The notes: generated by a model not told the origin, from the letters alone. 64,000 bases of DNA from Fischerella sp. CENA71 (GCA_024239075.1 JANBVI010000055.1:62001-126000); one strand, 5' to 3'. Positions 8,370 to 18,199 are shown, counted from the stretch's first letter. Numbers and translations are program-made.

Positions 8370-9129
8370 AAGCAGAATCTTGATCCAAAAACAGTGTTGC
8401 TTGAGAATATTTGCGAAGAATAGAAGCAGGACAATCTGTACTGATATTTTCTTGTAGCATCTGTTGCACTATTTTAGCTTTGTGTAATCCTGGTGCAAGA
8501 CAGAAAATTTTTTTAGCAGAACAAATCATGGGAATCGTAACAGTAAAAGCATATTTTGGTACAGCTTCTAAACTCGCAAAATGACCTTGTTTGACTTGCT
8601 GTTCGTGATTTGCTTGATCTAATTTTACTAATTTCACACTGTAAGCATCTTGGAAATTAGCCACAGATGGATCATTGAAAGCAATGTGTCCGTTTTCTCC
8701 AACACCCAAACAACATAAATCTATTGGTTGTGCTTGTAACAATTTGCTGTAGCGATCGCATTCTACTAAAGGTTCTAAAGTGTCGCCCTGGATATAGTGA
8801 AATTCTTGCAGATTGACTCGTTTGTGAAAACGTTCCCGTAGATAGTGTCGAAAACTAGCAGGATAATCAGCAGAAATTCCTAAGTACTCATCTAAATGGA
8901 AACAAGTAATACGCGACCAATCTATACCACCCAATGCGATCAATGCATCGAGAAATTTTATCTGAGAATTACCTGTGGCTAGCAATACAGCAGCATGACC
9001 ATTTTTGTGGAGAATTTCTTGTAAATAATTACGGGCAATTTCTGCTACACTCTCGGCTAATTCAGTTTCACTGTTATGAATTTGCACATTTAGGTCATCA
9101 ACACGAAAAAGTTTTTTGGTGACTGGCAT
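8338..9129 (-). CDS. nagB: Glucosamine-6-phosphate deaminase
   Basis: NagB converts glucosamine 6-phosphate to fructose 6-phosphate and ammonia in amino sugar breakdown. The 263-residue product has the family's landmark motifs: LLATGNSQ near the phosphate site, CFHLDEYLG with the catalytic acidic residues, and CLGVGENGHIAFNDP. Length is typical. The ATG at 9129 gives the expected N-terminus. The gene stands alone on the minus strand, converging with the cytochrome gene. The C-terminal tail (about the last 11 codons, ending CKSGK) is encoded by the dispersed repeat at 8354-8369, so the original stop codon may have been displaced. The related 6-phosphogluconolactonase family is less likely because LDEYLG and GENGHIAFNDP favour NagB. 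Confidence 0.88.
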   Translation of the reverse strand: MPVTKKLFRVDDLNVQIHNSETELAESVAEIARNYLQEILHKNGHAAVLLATGNSQIKFLDALIALGGIDWSRITCFHLDEYLGISADYPASFRHYLRERFHKRVNLQEFHYIQGDTLEPLVECDRYSKLLQAQPIDLCCLGVGENGHIAFNDPSVANFQDAYSVKLVKLDQANHEQQVKQGHFASLEAVPKYAFTVTIPMICSAKKIFCLAPGLHKAKIVQQMLQENISTDCPASILRKYSQATLFLDQDSASTLSRCKSGK

Positions 9130-9357
9130 TGAATTATCAAAAATATAGTTTATTGTTCAGAGATTTTTGATTTCTTTTGAATTCTAATTGAAGATTCTTG
9201 ACTGAACTAAATTCTGAGCAAGGAAAGCCAAGAGGATTTACAAAACTGAAATTAGAAAGGAAGATTGAATGAGATTGCTACTAATTAAATGGTAAACAGA
9301 TAAAAAGAACAGCTCTAATCGCTACAATAAAGATTTGCAGTATTCTGCACCGAGATT

Positions 9358-10719
9358 ATGAGACTTCCTATCGTAGCTATTATTGGTCGCCCGAATGTGG
9401 GTAAATCGACTTTCGTCAATCGTTTGGCAGGAGAGCAATCTGCTATTGTTTATGACCAACCAGGAGTAACGCGCGATCGCACATACTTACCTGCTTTTTG
9501 GCGCGATCGTGAATTTATGGTTGTCGATACTGGTGGTTTAGTCTTTAATGATGATACCGAATTTTTACCATTAATTCGTCAACAGGCTATGGCTGCGCTT
9601 GCAGAAGCCAGTGCGGCTATTTTTGTAGTTGACGGTATGACTGGCCCGACAGCAGCCGACGAAGAAATCGCTACATGGTTACGACAACAACCAGTACCCG
9701 TGCTGTTGGCTGTAAATAAATGTGAATCTCCAGAACAAGGTTTAATCCAAGCTGCTGAATTTTGGAATTTAGGATTAGGGGAACCTTTCGCCGTCTCTGC
9801 CATTCATGGTAGTGGTACGGGAGATTTACTAGATACTTTGGTAACTTATTTACCACCAGTCCAAGATATTCCCGACATTGATGAAATCAAAATCGCAATT
9901 GTCGGACGCCCAAATGTCGGAAAATCTAGCTTATTGAATGCTTTTGTTGGTGAACAAAGAGCAATTGTTAGCCCAATTTCCGGTACTACACGGGATGCAA
10001 TTGATACCAAGATTGAACGTGATGGTAAAACCTATCTTTTGATCGATACCGCCGGAATTCGCAAAAAGAAAAACGTCGAATATGGTCCTGAATTTTTTAG
10101 TATTAACCGCGCTTTTAAAGCAATTCGTCGTGCCGATGTCGTTTTATTGGTAATTGATGCTATTGATGGTGTTACTGAACAAGACCAAAAGTTAGCCGGA
10201 CGGGTAATCGAAGAAGGACGAGCCTGTGTTGTTGTGGTCAATAAGTGGGACGCGGTAGACAAAGACTCTTACACGATCTACGATTACGAAAAACATTTGC
10301 AAGAAAGGCTGCATTTTACTGAGTGGTCAGAAACTATATTTGTCAGTGCTTTGACTGGACAAAGAGTAGAGAAGATTTTGGAATTGGTGAATCAATCAGC
10401 CGAGGAACACAAGCGCCGCGTCAGCACATCGGTAATCAATGAAGTTCTGGAGGAAGCTGTTCGCTGGCATTCACCATCAGTCAGCCGCAGTGGCAAACAG
10501 GGTAAAATTTATTACGGTACGCAAGTTAGCACTCAGCCACCGACAATAGCATTGTTTGTTAATGACGCTAAACGTTTTAACGATAACTACCGCCGCTATA
10601 TCGAACGACAATTCCGACAGCAATTAGGATTTAAGGGTACTCCGATCCGATTGTTCTGGCGGAGTAAAAAAGCACGAGATGTGGAAAATGCTACTAATAA
10701 TAGAGCAGCCCGCGTCTAA
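9358..10719 (+). CDS. der: Ribosome-assembly GTPase Der (EngA)
   Basis: Der is an essential tandem GTPase that acts in 50S ribosomal subunit maturation. The 453-residue product carries two complete G domains: the first P-loop is GRPNVGKST near residue 10, with DTGG and NKCE; the second is GRPNVGKSS near residue 182, with DTAG and NKWD. The C-terminal KH-like domain is present ([21 protein letters not shown] and [15 protein letters not shown]). Length and architecture are normal. The CbiQ-type gene follows after a 149-bp repeat-rich spacer. Confidence 0.96.
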   Translation: MRLPIVAIIGRPNVGKSTFVNRLAGEQSAIVYDQPGVTRDRTYLPAFWRDREFMVVDTGGLVFNDDTEFLPLIRQQAMAALAEASAAIFVVDGMTGPTAADEEIATWLRQQPVPVLLAVNKCESPEQGLIQAAEFWNLGLGEPFAVSAIHGSGTGDLLDTLVTYLPPVQDIPDIDEIKIAIVGRPNVGKSSLLNAFVGEQRAIVSPISGTTRDAIDTKIERDGKTYLLIDTAGIRKKKNVEYGPEFFSINRAFKAIRRADVVLLVIDAIDGVTEQDQKLAGRVIEEGRACVVVVNKWDAVDKDSYTIYDYEKHLQERLHFTEWSETIFVSALTGQRVEKILELVNQSAEEHKRRVSTSVINEVLEEAVRWHSPSVSRSGKQGKIYYGTQVSTQPPTIALFVNDAKRFNDNYRRYIERQFRQQLGFKGTPIRLFWRSKKARDVENATNNRAARV

Positions 10720-10723
10720 AATT

Positions 10724-10865
10724 TTGGATTTTGGATTACTCTATCGAGAAGCCGCACTTCGTGGTCTATGGATTTTAGATTGGGTAAACCTGTCTAAAAT
10801 CATAAATCTGGGAACTTACAAGTAGTTTAATAATCCAAAATCTAAAATCTAAAATCTAAAATTGA
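10724..10865. repeat. Heptad STRR cluster between der and cbiQ-type gene
   Basis: A GGATTTT run near 10724 and the complementary run of AATCTAA/AATCCAA units at about 10832-10865 flank a variant of the conserved core (ATAAATCTGGGAACTT near 10803). It is the second copy of the family described at 3081-3261 and ends three bases before the next start codon. Confidence 0.8.
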
Positions 10866-10868
10866 AAC

Positions 10869-11816
10869 ATGGATTTACTGCGATCGCTACCCATAGGTCT
10901 TTATCTAGAACAACCGCAAACTTGGTTACATAAACTTGACCCACGTGTCAAGTTTATCTGGTTGATGAGTTTTCTTACAACCTACATTTTTGCTAACAAT
11001 TTATGGCGAGTATTACTGGTAGCATTGTTAATTTTTGCTACCCTAATCGCCAGAATTCCCAAGCGAGTTTGGCAGCAGCAGATGGGCTGGTTGTTAATGC
11101 TATGCTTTTTTGTGTTAGTGATTGCTGCTATTAGCCCCGATGGTTTGGGTATAAGCTATCAACCACGTCTACCGGCTAATGATGTAATCTTAACTCAGCA
11201 ACCAAATCCCACTAATTCTGCAACTCCAACTGTAACTCCAACTAATAAAACTTTACCCACTCAGAAGCAACAAAAATATAGTTATGTACTATTTGAAAAA
11301 GGCGCAATCAAAGTAACTCGTCGTTCTTTAGATTTAGCAATCAGCCTAAGTACAATATTATTTACTGTTATTTATAGTACTAATTTATATCTTCTAACAA
11401 CCGCACCAGAAGAAATTACAGCTGCCCTCGAAAGCTTAATGCAACCGCTACAGAGGTTTAATATACCTATAACTGAAATCACATTAATGTTGACTTTATC
11501 GTTACGATTTATACCTTTAGTTTTAGAAGAAATACAGAATTTAGTTCGCTCTGTTATGACAAGAGCAATAAATTGGAAAAAATTGGGATTCAAAGGAGCA
11601 GTCAAAGTTTGGATGCTAGTAGCAGAGAGACTGTTGGAAAATCTACTACTAAGAGCAGAACAAATGGCGAATGCCATGATGGTTAGAGGTTTTACCAGTC
11701 CCAATGAACATCGAGTCCAATGGCACGATTTACGCCTCAAAAGACGTGACTGGCTAGCTATTGCAGCTTTAATTATCTTTTGGGGAGTGCGGTTGGCGAT
11801 CGGTACTGAGATTTGA
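10869..11816 (+). CDS. CbiQ/EcfT-family transporter transmembrane protein
   Basis: The 315-residue protein is an integral membrane protein with several hydrophobic segments: about residues 30-55 and 75-95, further ones in the 155-215 region, and a C-terminal one. It matches the T component of energy-coupling factor transporters and CbiQ: the N-terminal LDPRVKFIWL motif and the C-terminal coupling helix with AEQMANAMMVRGF (the A-R-G-type motif) that contacts the ATPase. Residues about 100-140 form an extra proline- and threonine-rich linker. No ATPase or S component gene is adjacent, so it probably uses shared partners encoded elsewhere; the substrate is unknown. The start codon follows immediately after a heptad repeat. 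Confidence 0.82.
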   Translation: MDLLRSLPIGLYLEQPQTWLHKLDPRVKFIWLMSFLTTYIFANNLWRVLLVALLIFATLIARIPKRVWQQQMGWLLMLCFFVLVIAAISPDGLGISYQPRLPANDVILTQQPNPTNSATPTVTPTNKTLPTQKQQKYSYVLFEKGAIKVTRRSLDLAISLSTILFTVIYSTNLYLLTTAPEEITAALESLMQPLQRFNIPITEITLMLTLSLRFIPLVLEEIQNLVRSVMTRAINWKKLGFKGAVKVWMLVAERLLENLLLRAEQMANAMMVRGFTSPNEHRVQWHDLRLKRRDWLAIAALIIFWGVRLAIGTEI

Positions 11817-11817
11817 T

Positions 11818-11848
11818 TCAGTTATCAGTTACCAGTTATCAGTTATCA
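11818..11848. repeat. AGTTATC heptad-like tandem repeat
   Basis: Four near-identical units of CAGTTATC/CAGTTACC occur directly after the stop codon of the CbiQ-type gene, another short tandem repeat of the kind seen throughout this window. Confidence 0.7.
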
Positions 11849-11880
11849 AATTTAATTACTCACTATTAACTGAGAACTGA

Positions 11881-11913
11881 TTCCTAAGCAATAACTAATT
11901 TATTGCTTAGGAA
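11881..11913 (+). terminator. Hairpin after cbiQ-type gene
   Basis: TTCCTAAGCAATA (11881-11893) pairs perfectly with TATTGCTTAGGAA (11901-11913) around a 7-base loop. There is no T-run afterwards, so it could also be a barrier or operator upstream of hppD. Confidence 0.5.
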
Positions 11914-11984
11914 TGACTTGAAAATTCAGCAAAAAAGGCAAAATAACGAGACAGATAGGCTGTTGTGCTGGATTCTCCTACCTT

Positions 11985-13079
11985 ATGAAAATTAATTGGG
12001 TTCACTTTTACGTGGAAGATGCTAAAGCTTGGCGTGATTGGTTTGTCAGTCATCTTGGTTTTCAAACCGTAGAAAGTTCGACACTCTTAAATCCCTTTAT
12101 ACACATAGACAACGAAAGTAGTTTTCACACCTGTACAGAAGCAGTGAAAAGTGGTTCTGTTTGCTTTTTATTATCTTCACCACTATTACCTATCAGTCCA
12201 GTCGCAGATTTTCTCTGCAAACATCCCCCCGGTGTAGCAGATATTGCTTTTGCAATTGAAGATGTAGAAGCAGCGATCGCTCGCGCTCAAGCATACGGTG
12301 CTCAAGTATTACAACCCATCCAACATCATCAACAAGGAAATAAATACATTAAGTGGAGCAAAATAGCTGCTTGGGGTTCTGTGACACATACGTTGATTGA
12401 AAGAGGTTCTTTAACCAATACAGTTTTGGAAGACGCAGACAATCGTGAAACATTAGTCTCCGCGTCCTCTTCAATCACCGCTATAGATCATATTGTCCTC
12501 AATGTTACAGTGGGTGATCTAGAGCGTGCGGTAACGTGGTATGAAAAAATTCTTGATTTTCAACCCCAGCAGACATTTAAAATTCAAACTGATCGCTCGT
12601 CTTTGTCTAGCCAAGTGATGGTTTCTCGCTGTGGCAATGTACAATTGCCCATTAACGAACCAACTTCACCTAATTCCCAAATTCAGGAATTTCTAAATGT
12701 TAATCAAGGGCCAGGAATTCAACATATTGCTTTACGTACTGTGAATATTGTGAGTGCGATCGCTCAATTTCGTGCTTGTGGTTTATCTTTTCTCCCAGTT
12801 CCTCAAACTTATTACTCCCAGATCAAAGAACGTCGAGAAGTTCCCCTGACTGGTGAGGAATTAGAAGCGATCGCTCAACAAGAAATTTTGGTAGATTGGA
12901 ACCCACAGACTCCCCATGCTTTACTACTACAAATTTTCACTCAGCCCATCTTTGGACAGCCAACTTTTTTCTTTGAATTTATAGAACGTCGTCGCCAAGC
13001 TCAAGGTTTCGGTGAAGGTAATTTTCAAGCTTTATTTGAAGCCATAGAACGAGAACAAATGAAACGGGGTGCTTGTTAG
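11985..13079 (+). CDS. hppD: 4-Hydroxyphenylpyruvate dioxygenase
   Basis: HPPD converts 4-hydroxyphenylpyruvate to homogentisate, which cyanobacteria use for tocopherol synthesis. The 364-residue product has the two-domain vicinal oxygen chelate fold. The expected non-heme iron ligands are present: His169 (IDHIVLNV), His247 (IQHIALRT) and Glu331 (FFFEFIERR). The C-terminal GFGEGNFQALFEAIEREQ helix that gates the active site is intact. Length matches bacterial HPPD. It stands alone between two hairpin elements. A phhB gene lies far away at 49737; linking it to phenylalanine/tyrosine turnover is inference only. Confidence 0.93.
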   Translation: MKINWVHFYVEDAKAWRDWFVSHLGFQTVESSTLLNPFIHIDNESSFHTCTEAVKSGSVCFLLSSPLLPISPVADFLCKHPPGVADIAFAIEDVEAAIARAQAYGAQVLQPIQHHQQGNKYIKWSKIAAWGSVTHTLIERGSLTNTVLEDADNRETLVSASSSITAIDHIVLNVTVGDLERAVTWYEKILDFQPQQTFKIQTDRSSLSSQVMVSRCGNVQLPINEPTSPNSQIQEFLNVNQGPGIQHIALRTVNIVSAIAQFRACGLSFLPVPQTYYSQIKERREVPLTGEELEAIAQQEILVDWNPQTPHALLLQIFTQPIFGQPTFFFEFIERRRQAQGFGEGNFQALFEAIEREQMKRGAC

Positions 13080-13127
13080 AGGTTTGGGAGTGAGGAGAAA
13101 AGCAAACCACTAAAAACAATTCTATGA

Positions 13128-13200
13128 CCAGCCCTTTCAAGCTGAAAAGACCTAAATTCGGGAATTTATTGAAGATTTTTACCCACCTTGAAAGGGCTGG
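13128..13200 (+). terminator. Interspersed repeat copy B, terminator-like
   Basis: CCAGCCCTTTCAAG (13128-13141) and CTTGAAAGGGCTGG (13187-13200) are perfect inverted arms around 45 bases, followed by TTTT. It lies about 50 bp after the hppD stop and is a second copy of the family seen at 8266-8369. It could end the hppD transcript. Confidence 0.6.
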
Positions 13201-13310
13201 TTTTAAATTCGATTAGTAATCTAAAACTCATTCATAAAATATTTAAAACTCAAACACGGTTAAATCTGGGCTAGTGTAAAAGTAAATTTAAATATTATTT
13301 TTTTAACAAA

Positions 13311-14015
13311 ATGTTAAGACTTATTACAGACTTTGACGGCCCAATTATGGATGTTTCAGAACGATACTACCGTGTGTATCAGTTCTGCTTACAGGAAATC
13401 CGCCGTCCGTCTCAACAAGTGCAAGAACTTTCAAAAGCAAAATTTTGGCAAATGAAGCGATCGCGTATCAGCGAAATCCAAATCGCTATGGCTTCTGGTT
13501 TAGATGAATTACAAGCACAAGAGTTTTCTAAGCTGCGGCGAAATACGGTACATACGCAACCTTATTTCCAGTATGATTGCCTAGCAGTTGGTGCTGTTGA
13601 TACTTTGTTAAAACTTCAAGAAGCTGGCGTTGATTTAGCGGTTATGACTATGCGCCGAGTCAGAGAGCTAGACTATGCTTTCCAACAGTATGATTTAAGT
13701 AAATTTTTCCCAGAGAATCGCTGTTATTGTCTGAGTAATGATTATATAAAAACCCGTGACATTGATGATAAACCCTTATTAATGGCACGAGCATTAAAAG
13801 AACTACCAGTCGCTACAGATACATGGATGGTAGGAGATACGGAAGCTGATATCACTGCTGCGAAAAAGCATGGTATAAAGGCAATTGCTGTAGAGAGTGG
13901 CATCCGCGATCGCGCGCAACTAGAATTTTATCAGCCAGATTTCATTGTTAAGAATTTTAGTGCAGCTGTTGATTTAGTTTTAGAGCAAGCTTTACAAACA
14001 ACTAGAACTAAGTAA
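13311..14015 (+). CDS. HAD-superfamily hydrolase
   Basis: The 234-residue product shows the haloacid dehalogenase signature: motif I DFDGPIMDV with the nucleophile Asp and the acid/base Asp two residues on, motif II around VMTMRR, and motif IV VGDTEADITAAKKHGI with the metal-binding acidic pair. It is predicted to be a Mg-dependent phosphatase of the phosphoglycolate phosphatase-like subfamily. The proline after the second Asp (DFDGP) is a departure from the common DxDGT/V. The substrate cannot be deduced. It stands alone, with the convergent CPP1-like gene downstream. Confidence 0.8.
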   Translation: MLRLITDFDGPIMDVSERYYRVYQFCLQEIRRPSQQVQELSKAKFWQMKRSRISEIQIAMASGLDELQAQEFSKLRRNTVHTQPYFQYDCLAVGAVDTLLKLQEAGVDLAVMTMRRVRELDYAFQQYDLSKFFPENRCYCLSNDYIKTRDIDDKPLLMARALKELPVATDTWMVGDTEADITAAKKHGIKAIAVESGIRDRAQLEFYQPDFIVKNFSAAVDLVLEQALQTTRTK

Positions 14016-14105
14016 TTGGTAATTAATTGAGTTAGGGTTAAAGGTTAAAGGAGTTTTTTGATCACATTTGACCATTCTCCTTTTTCCTTCTCCCTGTTTC
14101 GAGTA

Positions 14106-14735
14106 TTACTTAAGGAAACTACTAATCAACCACAATAAAACAAAAGTTACTACCGTAGAAAACTGATTTGGTGTCAGACTCACAAACTGCTGTATTTGTG
14201 GTAATACCAAATTAGCAATTATTCCTCCAGCAATTAAACCAGTAATTAGACCAACTAGAATAAATAAAACTGCTCGACCAAATTTACCTTCTTTACGATT
14301 GATAAAGTAAATACTAATACCTACACCAACCACTAACGCCAATTGTAAAACTTGATCGCCTCCACCTGGGTAAAACAGACTAATGGCACTTAAACCCAGA
14401 TACCAAGCACCAGGTAAAATTACATCTGCTGGTGTTGGTTTATCCAATAAATTTTGCAGCCATACAGGCGACTTTTCGCGAGGCGCGGGCGTTTCTTTAG
14501 GAGGTGGTTGGACTAGGCGTTCTGGAAATCGGATGCGTTCTGGTACTTTAATTTTTCCTTCTTGGCGCATCCGCAAGCGATCCATCAAAATCGCATCGTA
14601 AGCCGTTTCAATGACTTCTAGACGCTTGCTATCGCCGCTGTGTTGCTGCAAGAGGCGATTACGAACATCTTGAATTTCATCAAAGCTAGCTTCTTCAGAT
14701 ACCCCAAGTTTTTCGTAGGGACTTTGCTCGCTCAT
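14106..14735 (-). CDS. CPP1-like (DnaJ-related) membrane protein
   Basis: The 209-residue product has an N-terminal J-domain-like region (MSEQSPYEKLGVSEEASFDEI) that lacks the HPD motif of true J proteins, then a proline-rich linker (about 65-95) and three or four membrane segments in the C-terminal half. This layout matches the CPP1-like family, named after the plastid chaperone-like protein of protochlorophyllide oxidoreductase. A role in holding a chlorophyll-synthesis or membrane protein is inferred from the plant family; the cyanobacterial function is not established. A downstream hairpin was not seen. Confidence 0.78.
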   Translation of the reverse strand: MSEQSPYEKLGVSEEASFDEIQDVRNRLLQQHSGDSKRLEVIETAYDAILMDRLRMRQEGKIKVPERIRFPERLVQPPPKETPAPREKSPVWLQNLLDKPTPADVILPGAWYLGLSAISLFYPGGGDQVLQLALVVGVGISIYFINRKEGKFGRAVLFILVGLITGLIAGGIIANLVLPQIQQFVSLTPNQFSTVVTFVLLWLISSFLK

Positions 14736-15419
14736 GGTGAGTTTGTTGGTTTAGCCTGACTCGGCAGCAATCTTTAATTTACAAAAAATAACTTGAGATT
14801 TTGTGTCGGTCGAAACCAATGTTTCGGTCGATTTATTATATATCATACCTGAATCGTAGCACGTGTAAGCAGAATCGACCTGGTGCTTTTAACTATAGAC
14901 ACTTTAACATATTGTTATAACTCCGTGTATCCCCTCATGTCGTTCACAAATTCTAGCTCTACTCTAGAATTTGAGTTAAAAATACCTACAAGTCTTTCAT
15001 TTTATGAAAAAAATACCTTTTCCCTTTCCAATTTGGTTGTTGACTGTACCTTGATGAAGTTTGAATTAGGAAGCCTTGCATTCCTTTGTACCATAAAGCC
15101 GCATATAGATTTAAAATTAATAGCGTTGAAAATACTAAGTAAATAAGATACTAATGTATTTTACTTTACTAAGGCTTGCGGCTAACGTAAGAGCATCTAC
15201 TTATTACAATCAAGGTTAACAGCTATTAACCTAAAACTGTTCAGGGTGGCATCATAATTAAAAATTCGCACTCTAGTAGTGGAAAGTCCTGATTAAACTA
15301 ATATTTGGATCATTCAGGAAATTTGTGCCTTAACCTTGTAGATTTTATTTTGTCCTCGGCAGGAAATGCGTTTTTAGCGCAACCTGTATGTTTATCCTAA
15401 TAAATTTTTGTGTAAAGTG
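14736..15419. other. Long promoter region before response regulator
   Basis: This 684-bp divergent spacer lies between the CPP1-like and response-regulator genes. A plus-strand frame at 14883-15146 (87 codons) was considered but has a composition and content typical of chance. A duplicated GGTCGA motif (GGTCGAAACC and CGGTCGATTT) lies at about 14806-14834, just upstream of the CPP1-like gene. A long 5' leader of the regulator gene is possible. No RNA gene was recognised. Confidence 0.45.
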
Positions 15420-16145
15420 ATGGTCATGGCTCCCGCCAAGATTCTTGTTGTTGATGACGACCCTGCGGTACGGAATTTAATCCAACGCTTTTTGATGAAG
15501 CAGAACTATCAGGTGGAGGCTGCTGAAGATGGTAAGACTGCTTTAGCTCTGTTTGAGCAATTTAATCCAGATTTGGTCATTTTGGATGTTAATTTACCAG
15601 ACATGATCGGCTTCAACCTTTGTCAAGAAATGCAAAGCCGCAATGGCGTTTTTGTTCTGATGTTAACCAGCCGTGCAGATGAAGCTGACAAGATTCGCGG
15701 CTTTTCTAAAGGTGCTGATGACTATCTCACCAAGCCATTTGGTTTGGGAGAACTTGAAGTCAGAGTTGCAGCTATTTTGCGGCGTCAGCGGGTTGTAACC
15801 ACAGCAGAACAGAAACGTCTGATCTTTGAAAAATTGATGATCGATCCGGTGCGACGAGAGGTAACACTCAATCATGAACCAGTACCCCTAACCGCTTTGG
15901 AGTTCGATTTGTTGCATTTTTTGGCTAGTCATCCCGGTCGAGTTTGGCGAAGAGCTGAACTCATCCAAGAAGTTTGGGATTATGAATACGTCGGCGATCA
16001 ACGGGTTGTAGATGTACACATAGGTCAAATTCGCAAGAAAATAGAAGTTGATGCTAGTCAGCCAGCATTAATTCAAACCGTACGTGGTGTTGGCTACAAA
16101 TTTGAATGTCCTCCTCAATCTCAGCAGCCAGACAAACCACAGTAG
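15420..16145 (+). CDS. OmpR-family response regulator
   Basis: The product (241 residues from the ATG at 15420) has an N-terminal receiver domain and a C-terminal winged-helix DNA-binding domain. Asp56 in LVILDVNLPD is the expected phosphorylation site; the acidic pocket VVDDD and the Lys in LTKPFG are present. The effector domain includes LTALEFDLLHFLASHPGRVW, VDVHIGQIRKKIE and RGVGYKFE, typical of the OmpR/PhoB class. The frame is open to a TTG at 15408, and an ATG at 15426 (MAPAKIL) is equally possible; no clear Shine-Dalgarno sequence decides. It is not RpaA or RpaB by its receiver sequence. No kinase gene is adjacent. A hairpin follows at 16263. Confidence 0.88.
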   Translation: MVMAPAKILVVDDDPAVRNLIQRFLMKQNYQVEAAEDGKTALALFEQFNPDLVILDVNLPDMIGFNLCQEMQSRNGVFVLMLTSRADEADKIRGFSKGADDYLTKPFGLGELEVRVAAILRRQRVVTTAEQKRLIFEKLMIDPVRREVTLNHEPVPLTALEFDLLHFLASHPGRVWRRAELIQEVWDYEYVGDQRVVDVHIGQIRKKIEVDASQPALIQTVRGVGYKFECPPQSQQPDKPQ

Positions 16146-16246
16146 TCAATGCTCAATGGTCATTGGTTATTAGTCATTAGTCATTGGTCATTGATTAATA
16201 TTTACTATTTGTTACAAATGACAAATGACAAATAACAAATGACAAA
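16146..16246. repeat. TCATTGG / ACAAATG heptad STRR, inverted arms
   Basis: A run of TCATTAG/TCATTGG units (about 16154-16193) is followed by the complementary run of ACAAATG units (about 16212-16246). The same heptads occur at 23970-24004, 53914-53968, 54074-54111 and 59554-59579. Here it follows the stop codon of the response regulator. Confidence 0.85.
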
Positions 16247-16262
16247 GGCAAATACAAACTTT

Positions 16263-16280
16263 GAGCGGCTTGCGCCGCTC
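16263..16280 (+). terminator. Terminator-like hairpin after response regulator
   Basis: GAGCGGC pairs with GCCGCTC around a TTGC loop, and a T-rich stretch follows within about 20 bases. The remainder of the spacer to 16683 is AT-rich and shows no gene. Confidence 0.55.
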
Positions 16281-16683
16281 GACAATTTAGTTTATTTTTA
16301 CTTTCGGTAGATAGCTACGTACAAGTACGGATGACGATATTGTTTTGATCCGCACTTGAATTAACTGAATATTTACAAAGCTGTAATCAAAGAACTTGCA
16401 AAGATTAGTTGTGCTTGCATCCTATTTTTAATGTCAGTAGTTGCGCGACCTAGAGCAACTACTCGAAATTTCATACAATTTTGCTTGATTTTTTGATTTT
16501 GATGCTTACCCTAAACCAATGGTCGCTTCATGTTCACGAAAATTTGGCTACTTAGGATAGTAAGTGTTAAATGTGATGCTAAATCATCTTGTACACTTAA
16601 TGGTGTTGCTAACCGAAACACCCGTTAATCAAGATGTCTACTGAATTAGCTTTTAGGCATAATTTAGTACACAGTATAGGTAT

Positions 16684-16881
16684 TTAGCAGTGATGAAATA
16701 ACGTTTCCAAGTATACACGAGCAGCATGGCGATCGCTATCTCCATTTTGGAGTAAAAACAATGACAGTGCCGCCGTTAAGACCCGGTTTTGATCCCAATC
16801 AGGATGCTTTTCTAAGTAGGTTTTGAGAGATTCGTGCAGTGTTTCAGGAATTTCTGTAAAGATGCTAACAGTTGTATTCAT
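16684..16881 (-). CDS. DUF2811 small protein
   Basis: The 65-residue product begins MNTTVSIFTEIPETLHESL and continues with KHPDWDQNRVLTAALSLFLLQNG, which I recognise as the cyanobacterial DUF2811 family. The frame is open to 16908, but an AGGAG nine bases upstream of the ATG at 16881 supports the shorter start. It is predicted soluble, helical and of ribbon-helix-helix-like size; its function is unknown. It is a single gene with long spacers on both sides. Confidence 0.82.
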   Translation of the reverse strand: MNTTVSIFTEIPETLHESLKTYLEKHPDWDQNRVLTAALSLFLLQNGDSDRHAARVYLETLFHHC

Positions 16882-17447
16882 GAGGTTTTTCTCCTTGGCG
16901 GTGTCCATTGACTAGGAAATCTTGCTTAGAGTTATAGCCACAGGATGAGAGTGTGTAGTCTCTTTCTTTGCCTGCCAACAGAGCAGACTAAAAAGGTAAG
17001 CCGCATCATTTTGCGTCAAAGGGGGGTGGGGTTGTCAATGCTGCAAAATATTACGAATCAGTTTATGAAAAATACATATTTACGAAAGTATAAGGCTTTT
17101 AAGACTTTTTTGTAATGTTTCTTAACTTAAACTCAGTCTTAAATATCTTTGATAGTTCTGAACAAACAATCCCCAAGCAAAGGTCAAAAGCCGATATCAT
17201 CGTAAATTATCTGTGGAAAACTAGGAAATAGCCTGTGGAAACTCTGTGGAATCAGTGAGGAAAATTTCCGAGAATAATAAGAATTACAAAAAGATTAGAT
17301 TACTTTATTTAAGTGATTAGTTTTTACTAATTGTTCATCAGCACAATGTGGGTGTAAGGATTTTTACTACCCTTACACTCCTATAGATTCAAAATTGATT
17401 TTTAGTTAAACGAACTGCTCATCAGCGTATAAATAAATACATATGAA
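16882..17447. other. Intergenic region, weak hairpin near hisIE end
   Basis: No gene is supported in this 566-bp spacer. GTGTAAGG (17352-17359) and CCTTACAC (17371-17378) form an 8-bp stem about 70 bp after the hisIE stop codon and might end that transcript, though no T-run follows. A G-rich run lies near 17021. Confidence 0.45.
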
Positions 17448-18098
17448 TTAGCGCCGACGCTCCTGCAACTTGCGATACACTGATTTCAAGTCAACTTGAT
17501 GGTGAGCAAGAGCGACAAGGGTATGGTAAAACAAATCTGCAACCTCTGATGCGATCGCATCGTGATCATCATCTTTAAATGCCATGACGACCTCTGCGCT
17601 TTCCTCGCCAATTTTTTTCAAAATCTTATTATCACCACCAGCCAATAGTTTACATGTGTATGAACTTTCCTGGGGTTGATCACGGCGATCGCAAATCACA
17701 GCAAATACTTGTGATAAAGTATCAGCCGGTGGTGGAGTGATATTTCCTTCTACCTGATGAAAACAACTGCGCTCACCAGTGTGGCAGGCAATTTCTCCTA
17801 CCTGCTCAACTCCAATAAGTAATGCATCACTATCACAGTCGTAACGAATACTTTGTACTTTCTGAATGTGGCCAGAAGTCTCTCCCTTATGCCATAACTC
17901 CTCACGGGAACGACTCCAAAACCAAGTTTCTTTCGTTTCTAAAGTTTTTTGTAGGGACTCCCGATTCATCCACGCCATCATTAAAACAGTACCATCAAGA
18001 TAGTCTTGGACAATAGCCGGGACAAGACCACGATCATCGTAGCGAATTTGATCAATAGGAATGACTTGGTGTTGAGAATTGCTCGCAGAAAAAAACAT
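17448..18098 (-). CDS. hisIE: Bifunctional phosphoribosyl-AMP cyclohydrolase / phosphoribosyl-ATP diphosphatase
   Basis: HisIE performs the second and third steps of histidine synthesis. Residues about 10-120 form the cyclohydrolase domain: [32 protein letters not shown], the zinc and Mg ligand region YDCDSDALL, and CHTGERSCF. Residues about 125-216 form the pyrophosphohydrolase domain with the MazG-like [14 protein letters not shown] motif and EVADLFYH. Length (216) is normal for the fused enzyme. It is not in a his operon, as usual in cyanobacteria. The ChaB-like gene lies upstream on the same strand. Confidence 0.95.
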   Translation of the reverse strand: MFFSASNSQHQVIPIDQIRYDDRGLVPAIVQDYLDGTVLMMAWMNRESLQKTLETKETWFWSRSREELWHKGETSGHIQKVQSIRYDCDSDALLIGVEQVGEIACHTGERSCFHQVEGNITPPPADTLSQVFAVICDRRDQPQESSYTCKLLAGGDNKILKKIGEESAEVVMAFKDDDHDAIASEVADLFYHTLVALAHHQVDLKSVYRKLQERRR

Positions 18099-18199
18099 AC
18101 CAGGTGCTTCAAAAAAAGCGAGAATGATTCATGGGTTCACGATACCATTCTAAAGAGGGCAACTGGCACTTTTTGTCTGAAGATTTTTTCTATCCAGAC

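Noticed and set aside
8214-8423. Plus-strand frame overlapping the cytochrome and nagB ends
   Set aside because: It runs through the hairpin and repeat between two convergent genes and shows no protein-like features.
14883-15146. 87-codon plus-strand frame before the response regulator
   Set aside because: Composition is not protein-like, there is no ribosome-binding site and no recognised family.
16146-16246. Possible CRISPR array from regularly repeated short units
   Set aside because: Units are 7 bp with no spacers, so these are heptad STRRs; no cas genes are present.
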